Origin: Rhodococcus sp. SGAir0479 | GTDB lineage: Bacteria > Actinomycetota > Actinomycetes > Mycobacteriales > Mycobacteriaceae | NCBI RefSeq assembly: GCF_005484805.1 | Contig: NZ_CP039432.1 | Coordinates: 930,001-994,000 of the forward strand | Length of the DNA stretch: 64,000 nucleotides | Direction: 5' to 3' | Shown: positions 17,412 through 26,649 of the stretch, piece by piece | Position numbering within the stretch: the first letter of the stretch is position 1 | Layout of the letters: each line of letters opens with the position of its first letter | Notes under the pieces: model-generated | The model's input: the letters and a program-made list of their open reading frames with translations, nothing else | The model's database searches: none | What the model was told of the DNA's origin: nothing | Position numbers and translations under genes: made by a program

Positions 17412-18920
17412 ATGAGCGTTCGAGAGCTCTCCCATTTCATCGGCGGCAAGCGCATCCCCGGTGCGTCCGGCAGATTCGCCGACGTCTTCGACCCCAACAC
17501 CGGCCGGGTGCAGGCCCGCGTCCCCCTTGCCGACCGGTCCGAGACCGAGGCGGCGATCGCCGACGCGGCCGAGGCGCAGAAGGAGTGGGCGTCGTGGAAC
17601 CCGCAGCGCCGCGCCCGCGTACTGATGCGGTTCCTGCAGCTCATCCAGGACGAGATGGACCCGCTGGCCCGCCTGCTGTCGTCCGAGCACGGCAAGACGA
17701 TTCCGGACGCCAAGGGTGACATCCAGCGAGGCCTCGAGGTGGTCGAGTTCGCGACCGGCATCCCGCACCTGCTCAAGGGCGAGTACACCGAGGGCGCCGG
17801 GTCCGGCATCGACGTCTTCTCGATGCGGCAGCCGCTCGGCGTCGTCGCCGGCATCACCCCGTTCAACTTCCCGGCCATGATCCCGTTGTGGAAGGCGGCG
17901 CCCGCGCTCGCGTGCGGAAACGCCTTCGTGCTCAAGCCCTCCGAGCGGGACCCGTCGGTGCCGCTGCGCCTGGCCGAGCTGTTCCTCGAGGCCGGTCTGC
18001 CGCCGGGAGTGTTCAACGTCGTCAACGGTGACAAGGGCGCCGTCGACACCCTGCTCACCGATCCGCGAATCAAGGCCGTCGGCTTCGTCGGCTCCACCCC
18101 GATCGCGCAGTACATCTACGAGACTGCCGCCGCGCACGGCAAGCGCGCCCAGTGCTTCGGCGGCGCCAAGAACCACGCCATCGTCATGCCCGACGCGGAT
18201 CTCGACCAGGTGGCCGACGCCCTCGTCGGTGCCGGCTACGGCTCCGCCGGTGAGCGCTGCATGGCCATCTCGGTCGCGGTGCCGGTGGGCGAGGAGACTG
18301 CGGACGCGCTGGTCGCGAAGCTCTCCGAACGTGTCGCGAAGCTGCGGATCGGTCGCTCGGACGACGAGACCGCCGACTTCGGGCCGGTGGTCAGCAAGGA
18401 CGCCCTCGACCGCGTGAACGGCTACGTCCAGATCGGTGTCGACGAGGGCGCCGAACTCGTCGTCGACGGCCGCGGCTTCACCCTCGAGGGGAACGAGGAC
18501 GGTTTCTTCGCCGGCGCAACGCTGTTCGATCGCGTCACCCCGGACATGCGGATCTACAAGGAGGAGATCTTCGGTCCCGTCCTGCAGGTGGTGCGTGCAC
18601 CCGACTACGAGGAGGCGCTGCGGCTGCCGTCCGAGCACGAGTACGGCAACGGTGTCGCGATCTTCACCCGCGACGGCGACACCGCCCGCGACTTCTGCGC
18701 GCGCGTCGACACCGGCATGGTCGGGGTCAACGTCCCGATTCCGGTGCCGATCGCTTACCACACCTTCGGCGGCTGGAAGCGCTCCGGCTTCGGCGACCTC
18801 AACCAGCACGGCCCGGACTCGATCCGCTTCTACACCAAGACCAAGACGGTCACCCAGCGCTGGCCGTCGGGCGCGAAGGAAGCCGCGTCGAATCACTTCG
18901 TCATCCCGACGATGGACTAG
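17412..18920 (+). CDS. mmsA: CoA-acylating methylmalonate-semialdehyde dehydrogenase
   Basis: A 502-residue aldehyde dehydrogenase that converts methylmalonate semialdehyde plus CoA and NAD+ to propionyl-CoA, the last step of valine catabolism. ITPFNFPAMIPLW, FVGSTPIAQYIY and the catalytic Cys283 in GSAGERCMAIS match the MMSDH subgroup. GKTIPDAKGDIQRGLEVVE is a further MMSDH marker. Length and motifs are full. It heads a five-gene operon of valine degradation enzymes with very short spacings. Confidence 0.95.
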   Translation: MSVRELSHFIGGKRIPGASGRFADVFDPNTGRVQARVPLADRSETEAAIADAAEAQKEWASWNPQRRARVLMRFLQLIQDEMDPLARLLSSEHGKTIPDAKGDIQRGLEVVEFATGIPHLLKGEYTEGAGSGIDVFSMRQPLGVVAGITPFNFPAMIPLWKAAPALACGNAFVLKPSERDPSVPLRLAELFLEAGLPPGVFNVVNGDKGAVDTLLTDPRIKAVGFVGSTPIAQYIYETAAAHGKRAQCFGGAKNHAIVMPDADLDQVADALVGAGYGSAGERCMAISVAVPVGEETADALVAKLSERVAKLRIGRSDDETADFGPVVSKDALDRVNGYVQIGVDEGAELVVDGRGFTLEGNEDGFFAGATLFDRVTPDMRIYKEEIFGPVLQVVRAPDYEEALRLPSEHEYGNGVAIFTRDGDTARDFCARVDTGMVGVNVPIPVPIAYHTFGGWKRSGFGDLNQHGPDSIRFYTKTKTVTQRWPSGAKEAASNHFVIPTMD

Positions 18921-18933
18921 GGGAGCGGGCAAA

Positions 18934-20082
18934 GTGTTCATCCTCACCGACGACGAGCGCGCGATCAGCGACACCGCCCGCGACTTCGCCGCCGAGTACC
19001 TGGCGCCCCACGCGGTCGAGTGGGATCAGACCAAACACTTCCCGGTGGACGTGCTGCGCAAGGCCGGGGCACTCGGCATGGGCGGCATCTACATTCGCGA
19101 GGACGTGGGCGGCTCCGGTCTCTCCCGCCTCGACGGGGTGCGAATCTTCGAGCAACTCGCCACCGGCTGTCCGTCGATCGCCGCGTACGTCTCCATCCAC
19201 AACATGGTCACGTGGATGATCGACGAGTTCGGCGACGACGCGCAGCGGCGGCAGTGGGTGCCCGGGCTGGCGTCGATGGAGCAGCTCGGCAGTTACTGCC
19301 TCACCGAGCCGGGCGCCGGATCGGACGCCGCGGCGTTGTCCACCAAGGCCGTTCGCGACGGCGACGACTACGTGCTCACCGGGGTCAAGCAGTTCATCTC
19401 CGGGGCCGGGACGTCCGACGTGTACGTCGTCATGGCACGCACCGGCGGGACGGGCGCGCGGGGTGTCTCGGCGTTCATCGTGCCGAAGGACTCGCCGGGA
19501 CTGTCGTTCGGCGCCAACGAGAAGAAGATGGGCTGGAACGCCCAGCCCACGCGGCAGGTGATCCTCGACGCGGTGCGGGTGCCCGCGGCGAACCTGCTCG
19601 GCGGCGAGGGCGAGGGCTTCCGGATCGCGATGAGAGGTCTCAACGGCGGCCGCCTCAACATCGCCGCGTGTTCGGTGGGCGGCGCGCAGGCCGCGCTGGG
19701 CAAGGCCGTCTCGTACCTGACGGAACGGAAGGCCTTCGGGTCCGCGCTGGTGGAATCGCAGGCGCTGCAGTTCCGGTTGGCCGACATGCGGATCGAACTC
19801 GAGGCCGCCCGCACGCTGCTGTGGCGGGCGGCGGCCGCGTTGGACGGCGCTGCCGCCGACGCGGTCGAACTGTGCGCGATGGCGAAGCGATTCGCCACCG
19901 ACACCGGCTTCACGGTGGCGAACGAGGCGCTGCAATTGCACGGCGGTTACGGCTATCTGGCGGAATACGGATTGGAGAAGATCGTGCGTGATCTGCGGGT
20001 ACACCAGATCCTGGAGGGCACCAACGAGATCATGCGGGTCGTCGTGGCCCGCGCGGTGGTCGGATCGGCGGGTGCGGCGTGA
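18934..20082 (+). CDS. Acyl-CoA dehydrogenase, probable isobutyryl-CoA dehydrogenase
   Basis: This 382-residue FAD flavoenzyme probably oxidises isobutyryl-CoA to methacrylyl-CoA. Family signatures are GSYCLTEPGAGSDAAAL (residues 121-137), the flavin/substrate stretch MGWNAQPTRQVILDAVRVP, RKAFGSALVESQALQF and the C-terminal LHGGYGYLAEYGLEKIVRD followed by LEGTNEIMR, which holds the catalytic-base region. The start is a GTG at 18934 with GGGGAGCGGG upstream, 13 bp after the mmsA stop. The specific substrate is inferred from the operon. Confidence 0.88.
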   Translation: MFILTDDERAISDTARDFAAEYLAPHAVEWDQTKHFPVDVLRKAGALGMGGIYIREDVGGSGLSRLDGVRIFEQLATGCPSIAAYVSIHNMVTWMIDEFGDDAQRRQWVPGLASMEQLGSYCLTEPGAGSDAAALSTKAVRDGDDYVLTGVKQFISGAGTSDVYVVMARTGGTGARGVSAFIVPKDSPGLSFGANEKKMGWNAQPTRQVILDAVRVPAANLLGGEGEGFRIAMRGLNGGRLNIAACSVGGAQAALGKAVSYLTERKAFGSALVESQALQFRLADMRIELEAARTLLWRAAAALDGAAADAVELCAMAKRFATDTGFTVANEALQLHGGYGYLAEYGLEKIVRDLRVHQILEGTNEIMRVVVARAVVGSAGAA

Positions 20083-20228
20083 GCGCGGCCGACGAACCCG
20101 TCCAGCGCACCAGCGTGAGCGAGGCGAACGACGCCGTCCAGCACCCGAACGTGAGCAGGTCGAACGAGGCCGCGGTCCCGCGCAGCGGCGTGAGCGAGCC
20201 GGAGGTGGTCGTCGAGCGGGCCGGCACG
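20079..20228 (+). repeat. In-frame GTGAGC repeats at the start of the hydratase-family gene
   Basis: Four units begin with GTGAGC at 20079, 20115, 20151 and 20190, with periods of 36, 36 and 39 nt. All are in frame and encode a degenerate 12-13-residue repeat ([47 protein letters not shown]). Each GTG is a possible start codon. The last one (20190) gives a protein of ordinary family length, so the first three units are an added N-terminal tail or untranslated. Confidence 0.7.
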
Positions 20229-21257
20229 CTGGGCCGGATCGTCCTCAACCGTCCCCGGGCGATCAACGCCCTCAACCACGCGATGGTGCAGACCATCGCG
20301 GCCACGCTGCTCGAATGGGCGGACGACGACTCCGTGCACGCGGTGCTGCTCACCGGCGCCGGTGAACGCGGGCTGTGCGCCGGCGGTGACATCGTCTCGA
20401 TCTACCACGACGCCCGCGAGGGCGGCAGCGGGTCGGCGGACTTCTGGCGCGACGAGTACGTGCTCAACGCCGCGATCGCGCGCTACCGGAAGCCGTACGT
20501 GGCCATCATGGACGGCATCGTGATGGGCGGCGGTGTCGGCGTGTCCGCACACGGCGGGATCCGGGTCGTCACCGAACGGTCGACCATCGGCATGCCCGAG
20601 GTGGGCATCGGTTTCGTCCCCGACGTGGGCGGCACCTACCTGCTCTCGCGGGCGCCGGGCGAACTCGGCACGCATGTCGCGCTGACGACGGCGCGGATGA
20701 GTGCGGGTGACGCCATCGCCTGCGGGTTCGCCGACCACTTCGTGCCCTCGGACCGGCTACCGGAGTTCGAGGAGGCACTGGCCGGCGGTTCGGTGGAGGA
20801 CGCGATCGCCCGATTCGCCCGGCCCGCACCGGATTCGGAGCTCGCCGCGGAGCGGAGCTGGATCGACGCGGCCTACGCTGCCGACAGCGTCGAAGAGATC
20901 GTCGCGAACCTCCGTGACAGTGGAGTGCCGGAGGCCGCGGCGGCGGCCGAACAGATCCTGGGGAAGTCCCCGACCGCGGCCAAGGTGACGTTGCGGGCGC
21001 TACGACGGGCCCGCGGGCTCGACACCCTCGAGGCCGTCCTCGACGAGGAGTACCGGGTCTCCCTGGCGTGCCTGCAATCCCGTGATCTGGTGGAGGGCAT
21101 CCGCGCCCAGGTGGTAGAGAAGGACCGTAACCCCGCGTGGTCGCCCCCGACCCTCGAGGAGGTCACCGCCGAACATGTCGATCGCTTCTTCGAACCCCTC
21201 GGTGACGCCGAGCTCGGTCTCGGGGCGGCACTGGTCAGTGGGGAGGAACAGCGATGA
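20079..21257 (+). CDS. Enoyl-CoA hydratase/isomerase family, probable 3-hydroxyisobutyryl-CoA hydrolase
   Basis: A 392-residue (355 from the GTG at 20190) crotonase-fold enzyme expected to hydrolyse 3-hydroxyisobutyryl-CoA. [40 protein letters not shown] and the oxyanion stretch [16 protein letters not shown] match the HIBCH subfamily. So do [24 protein letters not shown] and the long C-terminal region with [21 protein letters not shown]. The first GTG overlaps the dehydrogenase stop by 4 bp. The N-terminus is unusual: about 37 residues of degenerate repeat precede the conserved fold. Confidence 0.88.
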   Translation: MSAADEPVQRTSVSEANDAVQHPNVSRSNEAAVPRSGVSEPEVVVERAGTLGRIVLNRPRAINALNHAMVQTIAATLLEWADDDSVHAVLLTGAGERGLCAGGDIVSIYHDAREGGSGSADFWRDEYVLNAAIARYRKPYVAIMDGIVMGGGVGVSAHGGIRVVTERSTIGMPEVGIGFVPDVGGTYLLSRAPGELGTHVALTTARMSAGDAIACGFADHFVPSDRLPEFEEALAGGSVEDAIARFARPAPDSELAAERSWIDAAYAADSVEEIVANLRDSGVPEAAAAAEQILGKSPTAAKVTLRALRRARGLDTLEAVLDEEYRVSLACLQSRDLVEGIRAQVVEKDRNPAWSPPTLEEVTAEHVDRFFEPLGDAELGLGAALVSGEEQR

Positions 21258-22165
21258 GCACAACCGACATCACCGTCGGATTCGTCGGGCTCGGCCACAT
21301 GGGCGGGCCGATGGCGGCCAACCTCGTGAAGGCCGGCTACGCCGTGCGGGGGTTCGACCTCGTCCCGGCGGCACTGGAACAGGCACGCCGGGACGGTCTC
21401 ACCGTCGTGGAGTCCGCCGTCGACGCGGCCACCGACGCCGACGTCGTGATCACGATGCTGCCCAGTGGACGGCACGTGCTCGACCTCTACCAGGGCGGCC
21501 TGCTCTCGGCGGCACGCCACGGCACCCTGTTCGTCGACTGCTCCACCATCGACGTCGCGGATGCCCGTGCCGCCCACGAACTGGTCGATCAGGCCGGGCA
21601 CCGCGGCGTCGACGCGCCGGTGTCGGGCGGCGTGATGGGCGCGGCGGCGGGCACCCTCGCGTTCATGGTCGGCGGCGCCGACGAGGACGTCGAGGCGGTG
21701 CGCCCACTGCTCGAGGTGATGGGCCGCAAGGTCGTGCACTGCGGTGGGCCCGGGGTGGGGCAGGCCGCCAAGATCTGCAACAACATGATCCTCGGGGTTT
21801 CGATGATCGCGATCAGCGAGGCGTTCGTGCTCGGGGAGAAGCTGGGTCTGAGCAACGAGGCGCTGTTCGACGTCGCATCCAACGCGTCCGGGCAGTGCTG
21901 GGCGCTCACCACCAACTGCCCGGTGCCGGGGCCGGTGCCGACGAGCCCGGCGAACAACGACTACCAGCCGGGGTTCGCGGCCGCGCTCATGGACAAGGAC
22001 CTCGGGCTCGCCGCGAACGCACTGCGCACCAACGGCGTCGACGGGGAGCTGGGACTGCGCGCCGCAGAACTGTACCGCCGGTTCCACGAGACCGGGCACG
22101 GCGGCGAAGACTTCTCGGCGATCATCAGGGACATCAGAGACAGGTCGAACGGAGAGACTCGATGA
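21254..22165 (+). CDS. mmsB: 3-hydroxyisobutyrate dehydrogenase
   Basis: This 303-residue beta-hydroxyacid dehydrogenase oxidises 3-hydroxyisobutyrate to methylmalonate semialdehyde using NAD+. Signatures are [21 protein letters not shown] (nucleotide fold), [13 protein letters not shown], the substrate motif [22 protein letters not shown] and the catalytic Lys in [15 protein letters not shown]. It overlaps the neighbours on both sides by ATGA junctions, consistent with tight translational coupling. Confidence 0.94.
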   Translation: MSTTDITVGFVGLGHMGGPMAANLVKAGYAVRGFDLVPAALEQARRDGLTVVESAVDAATDADVVITMLPSGRHVLDLYQGGLLSAARHGTLFVDCSTIDVADARAAHELVDQAGHRGVDAPVSGGVMGAAAGTLAFMVGGADEDVEAVRPLLEVMGRKVVHCGGPGVGQAAKICNNMILGVSMIAISEAFVLGEKLGLSNEALFDVASNASGQCWALTTNCPVPGPVPTSPANNDYQPGFAAALMDKDLGLAANALRTNGVDGELGLRAAELYRRFHETGHGGEDFSAIIRDIRDRSNGETR

Positions 22166-22938
22166 CGGATTACCAGACCATCCAGGTCGGACGCACCGGC
22201 CGCGTGGGCATGATCACGCTCAACCGCCCCGAGGCGCTCAACGCCCTCAACTCGCAGCTGATGTCGGAGATGGTCCAGGCCGTCGACGAATTCGAGAGGG
22301 ACCGCGGCATCGGCGCGATCCTCGTCACCGGATCCGAGCGTGCGTTCGCGGCCGGCGCCGACATCAAGGAGATGCAGAGCAAGTCGTTCATGGACATGTA
22401 CCTGGACGACTGGTTCTCGGCGTGGGACCGAATCGCCACCGCCCGCAAGCCCATCGTGGCCGCGGTGGCCGGGTACGCACTCGGCGGCGGCTGCGAGCTC
22501 GCGATGATGTGTGACGTGCTGATCGCCGCCGACTCGGCCAAGTTCGGCCAGCCGGAAATCAAGCTGGGAGTGCTGCCCGGAATCGGCGGGTCGCAGCGGC
22601 TCACGCGCGCCATCGGCAAAGCCAAGGCGATGGACCTGTGCCTCACCGGTCGCACGATGGATGCCGAGGAGGCGGAGCGCGCCGGACTGGTGTCGCGCGT
22701 CGTCCCCGCGATCGACCTGCTCGACGACGCCATCGCGACCGCGTCGAAGATCGCCGACATGTCGCTGCCGATCGCGATGATGGTCAAGGAATCGGTCAAC
22801 CGGGCGTTCGAGTCGACGCTGTCGGAGGGCGTGCGGTTCGAGCGCCGGGTGTTCCACTCCGCCTTCGCGACCCAGGACCAGAAGGAAGGCATGGCCGCGT
22901 TCAGCGAGAAGCGCGAGCCCAACTTCGGTCACCGGTAG
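22162..22938 (+). CDS. echA8: Enoyl-CoA hydratase (methacrylyl-CoA hydration)
   Basis: A 258-residue crotonase, full length, highly similar in motif to mycobacterial EchA8. [39 protein letters not shown] (oxyanion Gly) and [23 protein letters not shown] contain both catalytic glutamates. As the last gene of the valine operon it probably hydrates methacrylyl-CoA to 3-hydroxyisobutyryl-CoA, and may serve general beta-oxidation too. The ATG at 22162 overlaps the mmsB stop. A terminator hairpin follows. Confidence 0.9.
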   Translation: MTDYQTIQVGRTGRVGMITLNRPEALNALNSQLMSEMVQAVDEFERDRGIGAILVTGSERAFAAGADIKEMQSKSFMDMYLDDWFSAWDRIATARKPIVAAVAGYALGGGCELAMMCDVLIAADSAKFGQPEIKLGVLPGIGGSQRLTRAIGKAKAMDLCLTGRTMDAEEAERAGLVSRVVPAIDLLDDAIATASKIADMSLPIAMMVKESVNRAFESTLSEGVRFERRVFHSAFATQDQKEGMAAFSEKREPNFGHR

Positions 22939-22945
22939 GCGCGGC

Positions 22946-22977
22946 GCGGGCCGCAGTCGCACTCGGCTGCGGCCCGC
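22946..22977. terminator. Hairpin terminator between convergent operons
   Basis: A perfect 11-bp stem GCGGGCCGCAG / CTGCGGCCCGC with a 10-nt loop follows the echA8 stop by 7 bp and touches the stop codon of the opposite-strand gene at 22977. There is no T-tract. It may serve both strands. Confidence 0.7.
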
Positions 22978-24920
22978 TAACCGAACGCGGCCTGGACCTC
23001 CGCCGGAAGCGCGCCGTCCGGGGCCGTCGGACGCCAGCCCGTGCTCTCGTCCAGGTAGACCGGGCCGGCGGCCGAGGACAGCCACAACTGGTCGGCTCCG
23101 GACAGCCAGTGCATCCGGGTGTCCGGCGTCGCCGCAGTGCGCGTCACCTCGGCGCCGGAGCCGTCGACCACGACGACCCACCACTGGCCGTCCTGTACCA
23201 GCCGCGCCTGTCGTCCACCCTCCGACGTGGCGGTGGTCAGCGCGGTGACGGGCGGCGGGGGCGTGGTGGTCTCGGCAGTTGCGGACGTCGGGCCGGCCGG
23301 AGGCGTCGACACCGTGTCCGACGGGGGAGTACCGAGATCCGCGGGCGTCGTGGTCGCCGACGCCCCGGTGGGCGATGCGCCACCTGTCGGCGCTCCGGTC
23401 GCCGGCGCGGTGTCCGAGGTCGGTGTCGGCTGCGCCTGTGCGGTGGTCGAGGAGCTTCCGGAGACCGGCGCGGTGGTCGTCGCCGCGTCGGGGGCCGATC
23501 TCGCGAGCGCCGTGGCCGCGCAGGCAGTCGCGGTCTTGCCGACGGTGAGCCGCTGGGTCACGAACCCCGCGGATTCCGCACCGCCGTTGACGGTCCGGAT
23601 CTCCGCGATCGCGGTGGTGCCGGAGAGCACTCCGGAGTCCAGGTCGGAGCCGAGCACGGTGGTGCTGACGGGTTGACCGGCCTGTGCGGGTACCGACGTC
23701 ACCGTCCGCCGGAGCACGATGTTGCGGTTGTTCTCGTTGCGGACCGAGACGTTGTACGTGTACGGCGATCCCAGATGTGGCCACGACAGCACCGCGCGAG
23801 CCGGCTGCGTTCCGGCCGGCTGCGACACACACGTCACCGACGTCGGGGGCGGCACGTACGCCGCCGAACCGCTCTGCTCGCCGCGGGTGGTACTGCAGTA
23901 CAGATCCTCGTTACCGAGCTGGATGTGCTGTGAGACGCCGATGCCGCGCCAGTCGGTGGAGACCGCCCCCGAGGAGGTGGGCGGGCCGGGGAGCATCGTG
24001 TGGATCTCGGCGTCGTACCGCCAGATGGCTGCGTGCGAGGGCATGCCGGTGCCGTCGATGGCGAAAGACACCGGGTCGCCGGTCTTTCCGCTCGTCGGGG
24101 TGACGTCCCAGGTCCGCCAGATCATCCCGTCCAGGTCCCGCAGGATGATGCGGTACCGGTACGGGGCGCCCAGATGCGACCACGTCAGGGTCACCGGGTC
24201 GGGCCCCGAGACACTCTTGTCGCTGCAGGTGACGTAGCTGGATCCGCTGACGTACCGGTCGATGCGGGGCACGAAGGCCGCCTTCGTCACGAGTCCGCCG
24301 GTGACTCCGGTCGCGGTGTCGGTATAGGCCGCCGCCGTGGACGGCACGCGCACGGTGCTCACGAGGGCCAGTGCCGCGACCGCGACCGCGGTGCCCGCCG
24401 TCAGCCGCGCACCGCTGCCGCCCTCGTCGGACGCGTCTTCGCGGCGGTCGAGCCAGCCCGGCCGCACGGCCACCGCCACCAGCAGACCCACGAGGACCCC
24501 GCCGGCGAACACGGCCTGCGGGCCCGACAACCACACCACCGCGTAGCCGAGCTTCTCGACGTGGAACAATACCCTGCCCGCGGTCTCGACGTGGTACGGC
24601 TGCGCGTCCTCGTCGGCGTTCGCATCGCCCTTCAGTCGCAGCGTGGCGGTGCTGCCGGCGACCGCGTCGACAGCCACGACACGGTGTGTGATCCGTTGCC
24701 CTGTCTGGTCTTCCACGCACGCCACGTCGCCCGGGCGGAGGTCCGAGGCGGGCACCGTGCGGGTGAAGGCGAGCGCGCCGGTGCCGATGTCGGGTTCCAT
24801 GGATCCGGACCGGAAGATCAGTGGCTTGATCCCGAACGCCAGCGCCGCCACTGTGGCGACGATGCACACACTGCCGAACACCGCGCCCACCCACAGTGCG
24901 ATGCGGACCATCCGTCTCAT
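22977..24920 (-). CDS. SipW-type signal peptidase fused to a large exported region
   Basis: A 647-residue membrane protein of unusual architecture. Residues 1-155 are a signal peptidase I of the Ser/His (SipW, archaeal/ER) type: N-terminal helix 8-30, catalytic Ser40 in RSGSMEPD, His79 in RITHRVV, the GDAN motif (98-101), and a second helix at about 128-152. After a charged linker, residues 173-190 form a third hydrophobic segment followed by PSTAAAYTDTATG (193-205). This resembles the SipW-type signal end seen in the three neighbouring exported proteins. Two related repeats follow (VTLTWSHLGAPYRYRI near 242 and AVLSWPHLGSPYTYNV near 370), then a Thr/Ala/Pro-rich stretch (about 480-570) and a C-terminal domain. 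The peptidase may cut its own downstream part free; that is an inference. It is the last gene of the operon, overlapping the previous one by 4 bp. Confidence 0.8.
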   Translation of the reverse strand: MRRMVRIALWVGAVFGSVCIVATVAALAFGIKPLIFRSGSMEPDIGTGALAFTRTVPASDLRPGDVACVEDQTGQRITHRVVAVDAVAGSTATLRLKGDANADEDAQPYHVETAGRVLFHVEKLGYAVVWLSGPQAVFAGGVLVGLLVAVAVRPGWLDRREDASDEGGSGARLTAGTAVAVAALALVSTVRVPSTAAAYTDTATGVTGGLVTKAAFVPRIDRYVSGSSYVTCSDKSVSGPDPVTLTWSHLGAPYRYRIILRDLDGMIWRTWDVTPTSGKTGDPVSFAIDGTGMPSHAAIWRYDAEIHTMLPGPPTSSGAVSTDWRGIGVSQHIQLGNEDLYCSTTRGEQSGSAAYVPPPTSVTCVSQPAGTQPARAVLSWPHLGSPYTYNVSVRNENNRNIVLRRTVTSVPAQAGQPVSTTVLGSDLDSGVLSGTTAIAEIRTVNGGAESAGFVTQRLTVGKTATACAATALARSAPDAATTTAPVSGSSSTTAQAQPTPTSDTAPATGAPTGGASPTGASATTTPADLGTPPSDTVSTPPAGPTSATAETTTPPPPVTALTTATSEGGRQARLVQDGQWWVVVVDGSGAEVTRTAATPDTRMHWLSGADQLWLSSAAGPVYLDESTGWRPTAPDGALPAEVQAAFG

Positions 24921-25528
24921 GACTGCCTCCCGGCGGTGGCCGTGAACACCAGGCGCACCGTGCTGAGGGTTTGGTTCTGGACATTCACCGGGGCCGATGC
25001 GGCCAGGCGCACCGACACGCAGAGCAACTCCGTTCCGGTTCGCGCGACCACCGGCCGCGGCGTGGCGATCACCGGAACCGATCCGGCGGCCGCGAGTGGG
25101 GCCTCGGCGACCTTCGTCCCCGAACAGGAACCCGATCGCAGGCCCGCGGTCGTGGTGTTGGTGGCGGTGCCACCGGAGTGCGTGGCGACGAACAGTTGCG
25201 AGGCCACCGGCGGACTCCCGGTCGGGGTGGTCGCTGCCATCGTGTAGGTGAGCGGCAGCGTGCCCTTGTTCTGCACGGTCACCATGGCTGCCACGCTCTC
25301 ACCGGGCAGCAGATTCGTCGCCGCCAACGTGTTCATCGCGAGGGTCTTCGTGTTGTCGAGTTGAAGGGTGATGGTGCCGGTGCCGAAGGTGCCCGAGGTG
25401 GCGGTCGCCTTCTCGTTCCACGCGGCCAGAGTGCCCACCGCCCCGATACCGAGAATCCCACCGAGACAGAGCAGGGCGCGCACCCGGACGCCGGTCCGGT
25501 GCCTGCGCAGAACGGGGGCGAGGCGCAT
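24917..25528 (-). CDS. SipW-type signal-containing exported protein (third in operon)
   Basis: This 203-residue protein has a basic N-terminus (MRLAPVLRRHRTGVRVR), a hydrophobic helix (18-34) and then GTLAAWNEKATATSGTFGTGTI. That is the pattern of SipW/TasA-camelysin-type signals, where cleavage occurs shortly after the helix and the mature chain begins with a conserved beta-strand. The mature part is beta-rich (LLPGESVAAMVTVQNKGTLPLTYTM) and has two cysteines. It lies between the two signal peptidase genes (3-bp gap and 4-bp overlap). It is a likely surface or matrix protein; whether it forms fibres is unknown. Confidence 0.78.
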   Translation of the reverse strand: MRLAPVLRRHRTGVRVRALLCLGGILGIGAVGTLAAWNEKATATSGTFGTGTITLQLDNTKTLAMNTLAATNLLPGESVAAMVTVQNKGTLPLTYTMAATTPTGSPPVASQLFVATHSGGTATNTTTAGLRSGSCSGTKVAEAPLAAAGSVPVIATPRPVVARTGTELLCVSVRLAASAPVNVQNQTLSTVRLVFTATAGRQS

Positions 25529-25531
25529 TGC

Positions 25532-26077
25532 TCACTTCTTCCGACGGTTGCGGGCGTCCTGGACCACGTTGTAGAGGGCGTAGCCGACGAGTACCACGAT
25601 CACGACCGCCACGGTCAGGGCGCGTTTCTGCCCGGACAGCCAGTTGTTGACGTGTCCCAGATACGGGATGCTGTACCAGACCTCGCCGCGGACCTGTTCC
25701 GCCCGTACCGGTTTCGGGTCCGGGCTGTCGTTGGCATCGCCCTGCGTCACGAACGAGACCTCGCCCTTGGCGTTGTGGCGCACCGCGATGATGCGATGCG
25801 TCACCACTTCGGGTCGTCCCGATTCCAGTTGGTAGGTGATCGGGATTCCGATCGCGAGGTCGTCGACCTCGGCGGGTCGCACGACGACGAGTGTGCCGGG
25901 CGGATACGTGGGGCGCATCGATCCGGTGAGGACTGTGAAACGCTCCGCTCCGGCCACGGCCGGGACCACGATCGTGGCCGCCAGCAGCGCGAACATCGCC
26001 AGCAGCGCCGTCCAGCCGAGAACGGTCCGGAGCCACCATGTGCGGCCGTCGGTGTCGGCCCGCGCCGGCGCGCTCAT
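25532..26077 (-). CDS. Signal peptidase I, SipW/archaeal type
   Basis: A 181-residue membrane protease with an N-terminal helix (about 20-42), the catalytic Ser53 in VLTGSMRPTYPPG, the catalytic His94 in VVTHRIIAV, the GDAND motif, and a C-terminal helix (about 153-172) followed by a basic tail. His in place of the bacterial Lys marks it as the ER/SipW (S26B) type that processes alternative-type signals. The ATG at 26077 overlaps the upstream exported-protein stop by 4 bp. It is expected to cleave the three exported neighbours. Confidence 0.85.
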   Translation of the reverse strand: MSAPARADTDGRTWWLRTVLGWTALLAMFALLAATIVVPAVAGAERFTVLTGSMRPTYPPGTLVVVRPAEVDDLAIGIPITYQLESGRPEVVTHRIIAVRHNAKGEVSFVTQGDANDSPDPKPVRAEQVRGEVWYSIPYLGHVNNWLSGQKRALTVAVVIVVLVGYALYNVVQDARNRRKK

Positions 26078-26634
26078 ACCGAGCTCGCTGCGAAATCGAG
26101 GGTCACCGCGGTGGTCGTGTTGGGGGAGGCGTCGGCGCCCACCGTGGCACGGAAGCACCAGACCATCGTCTCCTGCGGGTGCAGCACCGGTGCCCACTGG
26201 GGCGCGGTCGGCGCCTGCGCGGCCGGGAGCGGCCCGTCGTAGAGCGCGGCACCGGCGGGCGGTGAGGATGTGGGGCACCCACCCTCGGTCGCCACCGTCC
26301 ACACCCCGAGCGTGAGCGGCAGCGCCGCGGAACTCTGCCGCGCCGACTGCAACCGATACCGCATATCGACGTCGCCTGCGTTCCGTACGGTCAGCGCGCG
26401 CTGCACCACCGAACCCGGTGCCAGGTCGGCGCCCCCGAATCCGGTGAACTGGTAGTTCTGCACCTGCGTCTGGGGAGCCGCACCTCCGACCCGCAGCGCG
26501 AGCGTGCCGGACCGGATGGTGCCGCCGTCGATCCTCGTCTCACCGCGCCAGAGCGCACCCGTCTGCTCGGCCGCCCCGAGCGCCACGAACGCCACCGCCG
26601 CACCGGCGACCGCCACCCACCTCGCCCCACGCAT
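26074..26634 (-). CDS. SipW-type signal-containing exported protein (second in operon)
   Basis: This 186-residue protein has a short basic N-terminus, a hydrophobic helix (5-22) and GALWRGETRIDGGTIRSGTLAL, again the alternative signal pattern. The mature chain shares the GGTIxSGTLAL motif with the first protein of the operon. It has a beta-sandwich look (LAPGSVVQRALTVRNAGDVDMRYRL) and a pair of cysteines (GGCPTSSP, VWCFRA). It lies 15 bp after the first protein and overlaps the signal peptidase start. Confidence 0.78.
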   Translation of the reverse strand: MRGARWVAVAGAAVAFVALGAAEQTGALWRGETRIDGGTIRSGTLALRVGGAAPQTQVQNYQFTGFGGADLAPGSVVQRALTVRNAGDVDMRYRLQSARQSSAALPLTLGVWTVATEGGCPTSSPPAGAALYDGPLPAAQAPTAPQWAPVLHPQETMVWCFRATVGADASPNTTTAVTLDFAASSV

Positions 26635-26649
26635 CAGGACCCCCGGAAC

